A DNA stretch of 64,000 nt from Lacinutrix sp. 5H-3-7-4 (GTDB lineage Bacteria; Bacteroidota; Bacteroidia; Flavobacteriales; Flavobacteriaceae). Shown in pieces: positions 26,092-34,798 of the stretch. The position numbers and the translations under genes are program-made. The DNA lies in contig NC_015638.1 in NCBI RefSeq assembly GCF_000211855.2, forward strand, positions 1,674,001 to 1,738,000, written 5' to 3'. How positions within the stretch are numbered: the stretch's first letter is position 1; each line of letters opens with the position of its first letter. The notes under the pieces are model-generated. The model was given only the letters and a program-made list of their open reading frames with translations, did not search any database and had not been told where the DNA came from.

Positions 26092-26997
26092 TTAAATCAC
26101 AAATTTCTCTATTAAATTTACTTTTGAAGGCGGAACAAAAAAGCAATTTCTAATGCCATTATCTTTTGTTCTTTTAATTGAGTTAACTTTTATCAATCCC
26201 TTTTTACTATGGTTGTAAAATGAATAATTTAAACTTGAAAATAAATTATTTAATTCAGTTTCGGTTGTGTTAAAAAGTGTTTCGCAAATAATTATGGGTT
26301 GATGTTTTTTTATGCTGTCTAAACCAGATTTTAAAATATCTGTCTCTGTACCTTCGGTATCTAGTTTAATTAAATCTACAGTGTTTAAATGTTTTAACTT
26401 AATAAAGTTGTCTAAAGTATCTGCAGAAACACTGTTTTTTATAAAGTTTCGTGATGTTTTTTTTGTGCCTGCATTGCCTTCTCCAGCTAGATTATATTTT
26501 AAATATTTGTATTTCAAGCTCTCAACTTCATAAAAATCAATATTACCTTTTGTATTGGATAATGCTAAATCTACTGCAGAGATTTGATTTTTAAAATTAT
26601 TAATTTTAATATTTTTATTTAAATAAAACTTTGGGCCATAAGCTGGCTCAAAAGCATAAACATTAATTTTTGGGTTTACTTTTGCTGCTAATAAAGAGTA
26701 AAAACCAATGTTTGCACCAATGTCTAAAAAACTATTAGTTTCTTTTGCTAAGGTTTCAAATATTTGAGCATATTCAAAATTTTTATAACCATTCCAATAA
26801 AGTAATTGTGTTATAAAACTGGTTTGATTTGTTGCTAATTTTAATTTTCCAGCTGTTGTGTTTAAAGTAATTATTCCGCTTGGAGGTATTTTAATTTTAG
26901 ATTTAAAAATGGTATTAAAAGCATAATTAAAATTTCTTAAAATATAATTTATGCCACTGTTATAAATTGTTTTGTAAATAATTTGTGCTAACGTCAT
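26092..26997 (-). CDS. FkbM family methyltransferase
   Basis: A 301-residue SAM-dependent methyltransferase. The SAM site is FLDIGANIGFYSLLAAKVNP (about 94-113), then VYAFEPAYGPKFYLNKNIKIN, an acidic post-motif in VDLIKLDTEGTETDIL and the closing strand HQPIIICETLF. FkbM-type enzymes usually O-methylate sugars or polyketides. The N-terminal 80 residues are not strongly conserved. It sits between a GT2 and a ketosynthase III gene, so the target may be a surface glycan or lipid made by this cluster. Confidence 0.88.
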   Translation of the reverse strand: MTLAQIIYKTIYNSGINYILRNFNYAFNTIFKSKIKIPPSGIITLNTTAGKLKLATNQTSFITQLLYWNGYKNFEYAQIFETLAKETNSFLDIGANIGFYSLLAAKVNPKINVYAFEPAYGPKFYLNKNIKINNFKNQISAVDLALSNTKGNIDFYEVESLKYKYLKYNLAGEGNAGTKKTSRNFIKNSVSADTLDNFIKLKHLNTVDLIKLDTEGTETDILKSGLDSIKKHQPIIICETLFNTTETELNNLFSSLNYSFYNHSKKGLIKVNSIKRTKDNGIRNCFFVPPSKVNLIEKFVI

Positions 26998-27034
26998 TAC
27001 TTGAAATTACTTTATAACTATAGTGACTCTAAAA

Positions 27035-28093
27035 TTAATACTTATAAATTATGCAATTAATATGCATGCCGCTACCAACACTAGCTAGAATTATAATGTC
27101 ACCTTTTTCTATTTTCTGATTTTCTAATTTATTATTTCTAATTAAATCTAGAAGTGTAGGTACAGTTGCTACAGAGCTGTTGCCAAGTTTATGAATACTC
27201 ATTGGCATTACACCTTTTGGAACAGGTGTTTTGTATAGTCTATAAAAACGGTTTATAATGGCTTCATCCATTTTTTCATTAGCTTGATGTATTAATATTT
27301 TCTTTACATCTTTTATGTTTATACCGCTTTTGTCTAAGCAGTTTTTCATTGCGTTAGGAACATTAGTTAAGGCAAATTCGTAAATTTTTCGACCTAACAT
27401 TTTTATATAACGCGTGTCTTTATCTAGTTCTTGATTGTTAGATTTTCCAAAGAATAAATAATATGCTTCGTCGTAAGTGTAGCTTGCTGTTTCATGAGCT
27501 AAAATACCGCCGTTATCATCAGTGCTTTCTATAATTGTAGCTCCAGCACCATCGCTATAAATCATAGAATCTCGATCGTGTTTATCCACTACTCTAGAAA
27601 GTGTTTCGCTTCCTATTACTAAACATTTTTTAGCAATTCCAGATTTTATAAAAGCATTAGCTTGTATAACGCCTTCAATCCATCCTGGGCACCCAAATAA
27701 AATATCGTAAGCGACACATTTTGGGTTTTTAATACGTAAACTGTGTTTTACTCTTGAGGCTAAACATGGTAAAACATCGGTTTGAATAGTGTCATGTTTT
27801 ACGTCTCCAAAATTATGAGCAACAATAATATAGTCTAAAGTTTCTGGATCTATATTGGCATCTGCAATTGCTTTTTGAGCAGCTAAAAAAGCCAAATCTG
27901 AAGAGTCTAGATTAGGCTCTGCATATCGTCTTTCGGCAATACCAGTAATAGCTTTAAATTTTTCGACTATAACCTCGTTTGGATGCTCTATAATTGAGCC
28001 ATCTACATTTAAAAATGTATGTTGATGAAAATTTTCGTTTTTTTCTATAGTATCAGGAATATAACTTCCTGTTCCTGTAATTTTTATTGCCAT
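27035..28093 (-). CDS. 3-oxoacyl-ACP synthase III family protein
   Basis: A 352-residue thiolase-fold ketosynthase resembling FabH. The catalytic triad appears complete: Cys in FGCPGWIEGVIQA (about 133), His in ILIHQANEKMDEAI (about 268) and Asn in HKLGNSSVATVP (about 300). It starts MAIKITGTGSYIPDTIEKNE. Clustering with FkbM and GT2 genes rather than fab genes suggests a specialised lipid, such as an aryl polyene or glycolipid precursor, but this is inference. It could also be a housekeeping FabH paralogue. Confidence 0.88.
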   Translation of the reverse strand: MAIKITGTGSYIPDTIEKNENFHQHTFLNVDGSIIEHPNEVIVEKFKAITGIAERRYAEPNLDSSDLAFLAAQKAIADANIDPETLDYIIVAHNFGDVKHDTIQTDVLPCLASRVKHSLRIKNPKCVAYDILFGCPGWIEGVIQANAFIKSGIAKKCLVIGSETLSRVVDKHDRDSMIYSDGAGATIIESTDDNGGILAHETASYTYDEAYYLFFGKSNNQELDKDTRYIKMLGRKIYEFALTNVPNAMKNCLDKSGINIKDVKKILIHQANEKMDEAIINRFYRLYKTPVPKGVMPMSIHKLGNSSVATVPTLLDLIRNNKLENQKIEKGDIIILASVGSGMHINCIIYKY

Positions 28094-28223
28094 GATAGGT
28101 TGCTATTTATCAATATCTGTTGCTAAACTAATTAATTATAGAGTAGAGTAGTGTTTGATTTTGATATAATTGTGTTTTTTTAGTCGTTTTTCTTTAAAAA
28201 AGGCTCTAAATTTAACTAAAAAT

Positions 28224-28262
28224 AAAAAAGTCTTTACCAAAATAACGATAAAGACTTTTTTT
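28224..28262 (-). terminator. Intrinsic terminator after gcvP
   Basis: A 13-base stem (28224-28236 with 28250-28262) built on AAAGAC/GTCTTT with A and T flanks. It lies 24 bases past the gcvP stop on the minus strand. Confidence 0.8.
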
Positions 28263-28286
28263 AAGTATACTATTTTTTAATATATA

Positions 28287-31130
28287 TTACATATAATCTT
28301 CAATAGGAGCACAAGTGCAAATTAAATTTCTATCACCATAAGCATCGTCTACACGACGAACGCTAGGCCAAAATTTAGAATCTTTAACGTATTCTAACGG
28401 AAAAGCCGCTGCTTCTCTTGAGTATGGTAAACTCCACTCATCACTTGTTACCATAGCCATTGTATGTGGCGCATTTTTTAAAATATTGTTAGGCTCATCT
28501 TTATCTGCGGCATCAATTTCTTTTCTAATAGAAATCATGGCATCACAAAAACGATCCATTTCTGCTTTGCTTTCACTTTCTGTAGGCTCAATCATCATGG
28601 TTCCTGCAACTGGAAATGAAACTGTTGGTGCGTGAAAGCCATAGTCCATTAAACGTTTTGCAATATCTACAACCTCAATGCCTTTAGCTTTAAAGTCACG
28701 ACAATCAATAATCATTTCGTGAGCAGCTCTACCTTTTTCTCCAGAATATAAAGTAGAATATGACCCTTTTAAACGCTCTTTAATATAGTTTGCGTTTAAA
28801 ATAGCTACTTCTGTTGCTTTTTTAAGTCCTTTAGATCCTAGCATTTTAATGTAGCCATAAGAAATTAAGCAAGCTAAAGCAGAACCATAAGGTGCAGCAG
28901 ATATAGCCGAAATGGCTTGGTGTCCTCCAGTTTTTATTATTGGACTTCCAGGTAAAAAAGGTACTAATTGCTCTGCAACGCAAATTGGTCCAACTCCTGG
29001 TCCGCCACCGCCATGAGGAATAGCGAATGTTTTATGTAAGTTTAAATGGCAAACATCTGCTCCAATATTTCCAGGGTTAGTTAAGCCAACCTGAGCATTC
29101 ATATTTGCTCCATCCATATAAACTTGGCCACCATTATCATGTATAATTTTTGTGATGTCTTTTATTGCAGATTCATAAACACCATGAGTAGATGGATATG
29201 TTACCATTAAGGCAGATAAATTATCTTTATGTAATTCTGCTTTTTTTCTTAAATCATCAACATCAATATTTCCATTTTCTGAAGCTTTAGTAACTACAAC
29301 CTTCATTCCTGCCATTACAGCACTCGCAGGATTTGTACCGTGAGCAGATGATGGTATTAAACAAATGTTTCTATGGTGATCTCCTCGAGATTCATGATAT
29401 GCTTTTATTACCATTAATCCTGCAAATTCTCCTTGAGCACCAGAGTTTGGTTGTAATGATGTTGCTGCAAAACCAGTAATTTCTGTAAGTTGATTTTCAA
29501 GAGCGTTTAACATCAATTTGTAGCCTCTAGGTTGATTTTGTGGTACAAATGGATGAATACTTCCCCAATTTGTTGAACTTAATGGAAGCATTTCGGCAGC
29601 AGCATTAAGTTTCATTGTACAAGAACCTAAAGAAATCATAGAGTGATTTAATGCTAAATCTTTGCGTTCTAAATTTTTAATGTAACGCATTAATTCAGTT
29701 TCAGAATGGTAGGTGTTAAAAACATCTACTTTTAAGAAATCTGATTCTCTTTTTAAGTGATTAGGAATGGTTTTATTAGATTCTAAAACTTCAATTTTAT
29801 CTGTTGTATTTTCTGTAACCGTTTCAAAAATTGAAATAATTTCATTTAAATCTGAAATTGAAGTAGTTTCATTTATAGAAATAGTGACAGTGTTAGTATC
29901 CGGGTAATGGAAATTTACTTCTTTCTTTTCAGCTTCAAATTTAATTTTAACAGCATCAGCTTTTATTTGAATTGTATCAAAATAATGCGTGTTTGTTTGT
30001 TCTAAGCCTAAATTTTCTAATGCTTTTGCTAAAGTAGACGCTGCATTTTTAATTTTATCTGCAATAAAAGTTAAGCCTTTTGGGCCATGATATACAGCAT
30101 ACATACCAGCCATAACAGCTAAAAGTACTTGAGCAGTACAAATGTTAGATGTAGCTTTGTCACGTTTAATATGTTGCTCGCGTGTTTGTAATGCCATACG
30201 TAAAGCTCTGTTACCGTTAACATCTTTAGTCACACCAATAATACGACCAGGGACATCACGCTTATAAGCTTCTTTAGTTGCAAAATAAGCCGCATGTGGT
30301 CCACCAAATCCCATTGGTATTCCAAAACGTTGTGTTGTACCAACTACAACATCTGCACCAAATTTTCCTGGAGCTTCAAGTTTTGCTAAGCTTAAAATAT
30401 CTGCAGCAACTGCCACTTTTATATTTTTTTCGTTTGCTTTTTCTATAAAAGATTTAATATCTGTTATTTGTCCGTTTTTACCAGGGTATTGAAGTAAAGC
30501 ACCAAAATATTCATTAGATAAATTGTAATCTGCTTCATTACCAATTGTTAATTCTATTCCAATTGGGTTGGCTCTAGTTTCTAATAAATCTATAGTTTGT
30601 GGTAATACTAAATCTGAAACAAAAAACTTATTAACTTTAGCTTTCTTTTGTTCGCGGCTTCTAAGTGCAAATAGCATTCCCATAGCTTCTGCAGCAGCAG
30701 TACTTTCGTCTAATAAAGATGCGTTTGCAATTTCCATACCTGTTAAATCAATAACCATGGTCTGGAAATTTAATAAAGCTTCTAAGCGACCTTGAGCAAT
30801 TTCTGCTTGATATGGAGTGTAAGCTGTATACCAACCTGGATTTTCTAGTATGTTACGTTGTATAACAGCAGGTAAAATAGTTGGGTGATACCCTAAACCT
30901 ATGTAGGTTTTATATATTTTATTTAGTTTAGATAACTCGTTTATATGAGAAGAATATTCAAACTCGCTCATAGCAGCATCTAAATCTAAGTCATTTTTTA
31001 ATCGAATATCATCTGGAACAGTCTCGTTTATAAGTTGCTCTATAGAATCTACACCAATAGTTTTTAGCATTTGGTTTTGATCGTTTTCTCTTGGCCCAAT
31101 ATGGCGCAATGCAAAAGAGGTTGTATTCAT
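28287..31130 (-). CDS. gcvP: Glycine dehydrogenase (aminomethyl-transferring), P-protein
   Basis: A 947-residue fused P-protein of the glycine cleavage system, which decarboxylates glycine and passes the aminomethyl group to the H-protein lipoyl arm. It has two homologous halves as in the long form. MNTTSFALRHIGPRENDQNQ is a standard start. The PLP Lys is in HLNLHKTFAIPHGGGGPGVG (about residue 700). The C terminus holds the usual WSVGRVDD-like block (FWPSVRRVDDAYGDRNLIC). The T- and H-protein genes are not in this window, so gcvP is dispersed as is common in Bacteroidota. Confidence 0.97.
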   Translation of the reverse strand: MNTTSFALRHIGPRENDQNQMLKTIGVDSIEQLINETVPDDIRLKNDLDLDAAMSEFEYSSHINELSKLNKIYKTYIGLGYHPTILPAVIQRNILENPGWYTAYTPYQAEIAQGRLEALLNFQTMVIDLTGMEIANASLLDESTAAAEAMGMLFALRSREQKKAKVNKFFVSDLVLPQTIDLLETRANPIGIELTIGNEADYNLSNEYFGALLQYPGKNGQITDIKSFIEKANEKNIKVAVAADILSLAKLEAPGKFGADVVVGTTQRFGIPMGFGGPHAAYFATKEAYKRDVPGRIIGVTKDVNGNRALRMALQTREQHIKRDKATSNICTAQVLLAVMAGMYAVYHGPKGLTFIADKIKNAASTLAKALENLGLEQTNTHYFDTIQIKADAVKIKFEAEKKEVNFHYPDTNTVTISINETTSISDLNEIISIFETVTENTTDKIEVLESNKTIPNHLKRESDFLKVDVFNTYHSETELMRYIKNLERKDLALNHSMISLGSCTMKLNAAAEMLPLSSTNWGSIHPFVPQNQPRGYKLMLNALENQLTEITGFAATSLQPNSGAQGEFAGLMVIKAYHESRGDHHRNICLIPSSAHGTNPASAVMAGMKVVVTKASENGNIDVDDLRKKAELHKDNLSALMVTYPSTHGVYESAIKDITKIIHDNGGQVYMDGANMNAQVGLTNPGNIGADVCHLNLHKTFAIPHGGGGPGVGPICVAEQLVPFLPGSPIIKTGGHQAISAISAAPYGSALACLISYGYIKMLGSKGLKKATEVAILNANYIKERLKGSYSTLYSGEKGRAAHEMIIDCRDFKAKGIEVVDIAKRLMDYGFHAPTVSFPVAGTMMIEPTESESKAEMDRFCDAMISIRKEIDAADKDEPNNILKNAPHTMAMVTSDEWSLPYSREAAAFPLEYVKDSKFWPSVRRVDDAYGDRNLICTCAPIEDYM

Positions 31131-31156
31131 GTATAAATTAGTTGTGTTTATTTTTG

Positions 31157-31164
31157 CAAAAATA
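31157..31164 (-). promoter_or_regulatory. -7 promoter box for gcvP
   Basis: TATTTTTG on the minus strand matches TAnnTTTG, 26 bases before the gcvP ATG. Confidence 0.5.
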
Positions 31165-31238
31165 CTGAAAACTTAAAGTATAATTATTTAAAAAAATGAA
31201 AGTTTTTAACCAAATTATATGGTTATGAACAGTTTGCT

Positions 31239-31246
31239 TAACTTTG
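31239..31246 (+). promoter_or_regulatory. -7 promoter box immediately before the UbiA-like gene
   Basis: TAACTTTG matches TAnnTTTG and stands only four bases before the ATG at 31251, so the transcript could start at or next to the start codon. No good -33 element is visible. Confidence 0.45.
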
Positions 31247-31250
31247 TTTA

Positions 31251-32081
31251 ATGCGAATAATTAAACAGCTTTTTGATTTTTACTTAAACAGTAGTATTCA
31301 CGTGGCTTTAGCTGTTTGTGCTTTAAGTTGGATTAGCTTGATAGAGTTCAACATTATTTATGATGAAACTATACTACATTTTAACTTTTTTGCTACAATA
31401 ACAGGTTACAATTTTGTAAAGTATTTTGGTGTTGCTAAATTTCACCATAGAAGTTTAACTAAAGCATTAAAAAAAATTCAAATTTTTTCGTTTTTAAGCT
31501 TTGTAATGTTATGCTTTTTTGCTGTAAAATTACCTTTAAAAACACTTGTCTATATTTTAATATTTGGTGTTATTACCTTTTTATATGCTATACCGTTTAT
31601 ACCTAAAAATCTATATTTAGATAGCCAGCAAAACTTAAGAGATATTAGCGGTGTAAAAGTTTATATAATTGCTATGGTGTGGGTTGGTGTAACTGTTTTT
31701 ATTCCGTTTTTAAATAACGAAGTTAATTTAACCACAGATGTTTATATAGGTGCTGTACAGCGTTTTTTATTTGTTGTAGTTTTAATGTTGCCGTTTGAAA
31801 TTAGAGACTTAAAGTTTGATAGTTTAAGGTTGGCAACTATACCACAAAAAATAGGAGTGAAGTATACTAAAATACTTGGTTTGTTTCTTTTATTGTTATT
31901 TTTTATTTTAAATTATTTTAAAGATTTTATAGATGTAAAATCTTTGTTTATTTATGGAGTTGTAAGTATTTTGACTTTGTTTTTTTTAATAGCCTCTAAT
32001 AAAAAAAGGAGCTATTATTTTAGCTCCTTTTGGGTTGAAAGTATACCGATAATTTGGTTACTAATTATTTTGTTTAGCTAA
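31251..32081 (+). CDS. Polytopic membrane protein, possibly UbiA-prenyltransferase-like
   Basis: A 276-residue protein with about eight hydrophobic helices spread over its length. The organisation recalls UbiA-type prenyltransferases, but I do not see the two Asp-rich motifs in canonical form; the closest is FEIRDLKFDSLRLATIPQKIG (about 182-202), which resembles the second motif loop. It may be a divergent UbiA homologue or a Bacteroidota-specific membrane protein. Its 3' end overlaps the convergent anti-sigma gene by 21 bases and contains that operon's terminator hairpin. Confidence 0.7.
   Translation: MRIIKQLFDFYLNSSIHVALAVCALSWISLIEFNIIYDETILHFNFFATITGYNFVKYFGVAKFHHRSLTKALKKIQIFSFLSFVMLCFFAVKLPLKTLVYILIFGVITFLYAIPFIPKNLYLDSQQNLRDISGVKVYIIAMVWVGVTVFIPFLNNEVNLTTDVYIGAVQRFLFVVVLMLPFEIRDLKFDSLRLATIPQKIGVKYTKILGLFLLLLFFILNYFKDFIDVKSLFIYGVVSILTLFFLIASNKKRSYYFSSFWVESIPIIWLLIILFS
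32001..32031 (-). terminator. Terminator of the second ECF operon, inside the opposite gene
   Basis: A perfect 11-base stem (32004-32014 with 32021-32031, core GGAGCTA/TAGCTCC) followed on the minus strand by seven T. It lies 30 bases past the anti-sigma stop and within codons of the plus-strand membrane-protein gene. Confidence 0.7.
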
Positions 32082-32315
32082 TTCTTTTTCGAAAGTAGCT
32101 TGTATTTTTGATTTTTCTGATGCTTGTAACTTTACATTTTTCTTTTTAAATAATTTTGTGAGTTTAGCATTTTTTTTAGTGTATTTTCTACATGCTGCAC
32201 AAAAAATTAAATGGAGGTTTAATTTAATTTTATCTAAAAAAGTAGCTTCTTTATACTGCGATTTGTCGCAAGTATGGTTTGCCTCTTCACAACTTAAAAA
32301 TAATTTATTACTCAT
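32061..32315 (-). CDS. Small zinc-type anti-sigma factor
   Basis: An 84-residue protein starting MSNKLFLSCEEANHTCDKSQ. It contains HLIFCAACRKY, an exact H-x3-C-x2-C signature of ZAS-type anti-sigma domains, with a further upstream Cys/His pair. It has no membrane helix, so it would be a soluble anti-sigma factor. It starts one base after the stop of the ECF sigma gene, and an in-frame ATG at 32336 would overlap that gene. The role as antagonist of the adjacent sigma is inferred from the motif and operon order. Confidence 0.75.
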   Translation of the reverse strand: MSNKLFLSCEEANHTCDKSQYKEATFLDKIKLNLHLIFCAACRKYTKKNAKLTKLFKKKNVKLQASEKSKIQATFEKELAKQNN

Positions 32316-32316
32316 T

Positions 32317-32871
32317 TTAAAACCAATTTTTTTCAAGACAACCAGCCATAGCAGTTCGTGCTCTGTGAATGATTACCCATAGGTTAGACGCAGTAATATT
32401 CAATTCATTACAAATAGCTTCGGTGTCATAATTTAATATAGTTTTCATTTCGAAAACCTGAGCTTGTTTTGCTGGCAATTTTTCTAAACAGTTATTTATA
32501 GCAATGCCTAATTCTGAGTTTTCTATAGAGTCTTCAGCTGTTTTATCAAAAGGATCTGCTACACGTTCTTCTAGCCAATCACCTTCAGTTTCTGTATCGT
32601 TATTGTAAGTCATTCTAACTTCGGCTTTGCCTTTATTAGAATTAATTTTTCGATAGTAATCTATAATTTTTCGTTTTAAAATTGAAATTAGCCACGTACG
32701 TTCGCTAGCTTCACCTTTAAAGTTTTTCATAGATTTTAATCCTGCTAAAAACGTTTCGGACACTAAATCTTGTGCCATATCTCTATCGCTTACTCGAGAA
32801 ACTGTATAGTTAAATAAGTAATCACTGTATAAAGTAATCCATTGATTTGGATCTATTTTGTGATTTGGCAT
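32317..32871 (-). CDS. ECF RNA polymerase sigma factor, second copy
   Basis: A 184-residue group IV sigma factor. Region 2 has YLFNYTVSRVSDRDMAQDLV and the core-binding ETFLAGLKSMKNFKG (about 38-52). Region 4 (about 122-175) has CLEKLPAKQAQVFEMKTILN and a helix-turn-helix ending ITASNLWVIIHRARTAM. It differs from the FecI-like sigma at 0.2 kb: its partner is a small soluble zinc protein rather than FecR, and no TonB receptor follows. This suggests a cytoplasmic, possibly redox, signal. A -7 box at 32888-32895 indicates housekeeping transcription. Confidence 0.92.
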   Translation of the reverse strand: MPNHKIDPNQWITLYSDYLFNYTVSRVSDRDMAQDLVSETFLAGLKSMKNFKGEASERTWLISILKRKIIDYYRKINSNKGKAEVRMTYNNDTETEGDWLEERVADPFDKTAEDSIENSELGIAINNCLEKLPAKQAQVFEMKTILNYDTEAICNELNITASNLWVIIHRARTAMAGCLEKNWF

Positions 32872-32887
32872 TAGTTAGAATTTTTTT

Positions 32888-32895
32888 CAAAAGTA
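32888..32895 (-). promoter_or_regulatory. -7 promoter box for the second ECF sigma gene
   Basis: TACTTTTG on the minus strand matches TAnnTTTG, 16 bases before the ATG at 32871. It separates this operon from the membrane-protein gene upstream. Confidence 0.5.
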
Positions 32896-32916
32896 AATAA
32901 AATTATTTTTAATTAA

Positions 32917-33312
32917 CTATTTAAAGAATATCATTAAAAATATTGTACTAAAGTAAAGCCATACAAAAGAGAAGAATATATGTACTATTGTTTCAAACAT
33001 TTTGCCTTTCCATAGTTTTACTGAATAAACAAAAAATTGCATGAATGCTCTAATACTCCAAAAAACACCTAATCCTAACGCTAATTTGTTTCCTAGTTTG
33101 GTTTCAATTATTTCTACTCCAGAGGTAAGGCATAGTAAACCCATTAAAAAAACGGTTAATGCAATAAAAAATGTATGCACGGTTACCATTTGTCTATTTA
33201 TTAAACTCAAAGGCTTTAATTCTACTTTCCAATTAAAATATCTTGGAAATATTATATGGACTAATGCAAGTGCAATTAAAATTAAACCGATTATTTTTAA
33301 ATGTAGTAACAT
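32917..33312 (-). CDS. Four-helix membrane protein of unknown function
   Basis: A 131-residue protein with four predicted membrane helices (about 5-23, 45-65, 75-95, 107-129) and few polar residues. No family is recognised with confidence; size and topology recall small DoxX-like or DUF-type membrane proteins. It is the last gene of an operon that runs DoxX-like, DUF2071, methyltransferase, this gene, with a five-base gap to the methyltransferase gene. Its job is probably tied to theirs. Confidence 0.75.
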   Translation of the reverse strand: MLLHLKIIGLILIALALVHIIFPRYFNWKVELKPLSLINRQMVTVHTFFIALTVFLMGLLCLTSGVEIIETKLGNKLALGLGVFWSIRAFMQFFVYSVKLWKGKMFETIVHIFFSFVWLYFSTIFLMIFFK

Positions 33313-33317
33313 AATAT

Positions 33318-34070
33318 TTAGTTTTTAAATGAAAAAATCGACATAAATGGTGTGAACTTATCTTCTAATACATTATTAAATCCAGCTTTTTTAAAAACGT
33401 TAACCCATGTTTTTTTGGAGAAAAAATGTGTGAAACCAATTGAGAAAGCGAAAAAGTTTGGTATATCTCTTAAGTGCTCAACTAAAATTACTTTTCCGTT
33501 TGTTTTACAAACACGATGGCACTCTTTTAAAAATTGAATTTTTTCTGAATTTTTTCTAATTTCATGAGCTGCTGAGAGTAAAAAAATAATATCAACACAA
33601 TTGTCTTTTAATGGAATTTTAGAGGTAACTATTTGTTTTGTATTTGGGAATTGGTTGGTAACCTTTCTTGCTCTAACAATTGCAGGTTCTGTGTGTTTTA
33701 TTGGATTGTAAAAATCGTATACCTGAAATTTTGAAAGTGGAAATTTTTCTTTTAAAGAAAAACTCGTTTCATCAAAACCTGCATTAATATTTAGTATTAG
33801 TTGGTTTTCTTTGTCTTTTAAATTTTTATTTTTTAGCCAATTAAAGTTATAGTATCCTGCATAATCATATACGTAAGCAGATATTATAAGAGGTATTAAT
33901 AATCCATAAGAAAAAGCTAGTACTATAAGCTTAAGCATTAATAATGACCATTGAAAGTATATAAATAAAGTAATTATTAGCACTAAAACTAATAAACCAT
34001 AAATGTAAAAGTGCCTGTTAAAACTTAAAATATTTAATACACCTTGAAATTTTTTTCTTTTTAATTCCAT
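33318..34070 (-). CDS. Membrane-anchored class I SAM-dependent methyltransferase
   Basis: About 250 residues. Two hydrophobic segments near the N terminus (about 20-40 and 44-64) anchor it. The methyltransferase core follows: LILNINAGFDETSFSLKEKF in the SAM-site position, a DIIFLLSAAHEIRKNSEKI block and HRVCKTNGKVILVEHLRD, like UbiE-type folds. Motif I lacks the usual GxGxG (NINAGFDE), so SAM binding should be tested. The frame extends to an ATG at 34094; I chose 34070, overlapping DUF2071 by 10 bases. The substrate is probably a lipid or quinone-like molecule, by inference from the anchor. Confidence 0.78.
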   Translation of the reverse strand: MELKRKKFQGVLNILSFNRHFYIYGLLVLVLIITLFIYFQWSLLMLKLIVLAFSYGLLIPLIISAYVYDYAGYYNFNWLKNKNLKDKENQLILNINAGFDETSFSLKEKFPLSKFQVYDFYNPIKHTEPAIVRARKVTNQFPNTKQIVTSKIPLKDNCVDIIFLLSAAHEIRKNSEKIQFLKECHRVCKTNGKVILVEHLRDIPNFFAFSIGFTHFFSKKTWVNVFKKAGFNNVLEDKFTPFMSIFSFKN

Positions 34071-34798
34071 AATTCTATCTCTCCTTTTTTCCAATAATAT
34101 GGTATGTTTTCTATAATAAATGCGTTTGCTAATACGTGATTTTTTAATTGTAATTTTTTAAAAAAATCAACACTGTAGTGTTCTATTTCAATTGGTTTTG
34201 GTTTCCAATATTGTCTTACTCCTTGAATTATTAACATTTCTTTCTTTTTGTTGTTATATGTAAAAGTAAAAGGTAATGGTCCTGCAAAACGTCTGGCTTC
34301 TTTCCAGTTTAAAAATGGAGAGTTGTTTGGTAAATTAATAGCGTTTTTACTGTTATTAATTGTAATACTAAAGTTTGATTGTTTAGATGCTATTTCGGTT
34401 TTGTTTTTTGTAATAGTTTGTTTTACATCTGTTGACGTGTAGTTGTAATGTGTAAAAGTATTACCCAATATTGCCATTTTCTTTTTATCGGTTTCAGATT
34501 TTATTATATATAAACCACGCAAACGTTTTCCTTTTTTATTGGTGTAGCGCACAAATATGCGATAACCGATTAAGAAAAAATCATTTCCTAAAAATTTGGG
34601 AAAACCTTTTGGTCTTAAATCCTTAGTCTGAACCATTGCAACAGCAACAAATGCCCATTTATCTTTGAAAGTGTCTAATGTTAAACAATCTGGAATTAGG
34701 GTTTGCAGTTGCTCTTTTGGTACAGCAAAAGTTAATACTGTTGAGTTTTTAAAAAAAGCTTCAACTGCAAAAGGATGATTTTTAAGTGATATAAACAT
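34061..34798 (-). CDS. DUF2071 family protein (COG3361-like)
   Basis: A 245-residue soluble protein starting MFISLKNHPFAVEAFFKNST. It fits the DUF2071 family, with an acetoacetate-decarboxylase-like fold by published family descriptions: YRIFVRYTNKKGKRLRGLYIIKSET-type strands and an RFAGPLPFTF motif. No enzymatic activity has been established for the family, to my knowledge. It overlaps the methyltransferase gene downstream and the DoxX-like gene upstream (17 bases), so translation is probably coupled. Confidence 0.78.
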   Translation of the reverse strand: MFISLKNHPFAVEAFFKNSTVLTFAVPKEQLQTLIPDCLTLDTFKDKWAFVAVAMVQTKDLRPKGFPKFLGNDFFLIGYRIFVRYTNKKGKRLRGLYIIKSETDKKKMAILGNTFTHYNYTSTDVKQTITKNKTEIASKQSNFSITINNSKNAINLPNNSPFLNWKEARRFAGPLPFTFTYNNKKKEMLIIQGVRQYWKPKPIEIEHYSVDFFKKLQLKNHVLANAFIIENIPYYWKKGEIELWN

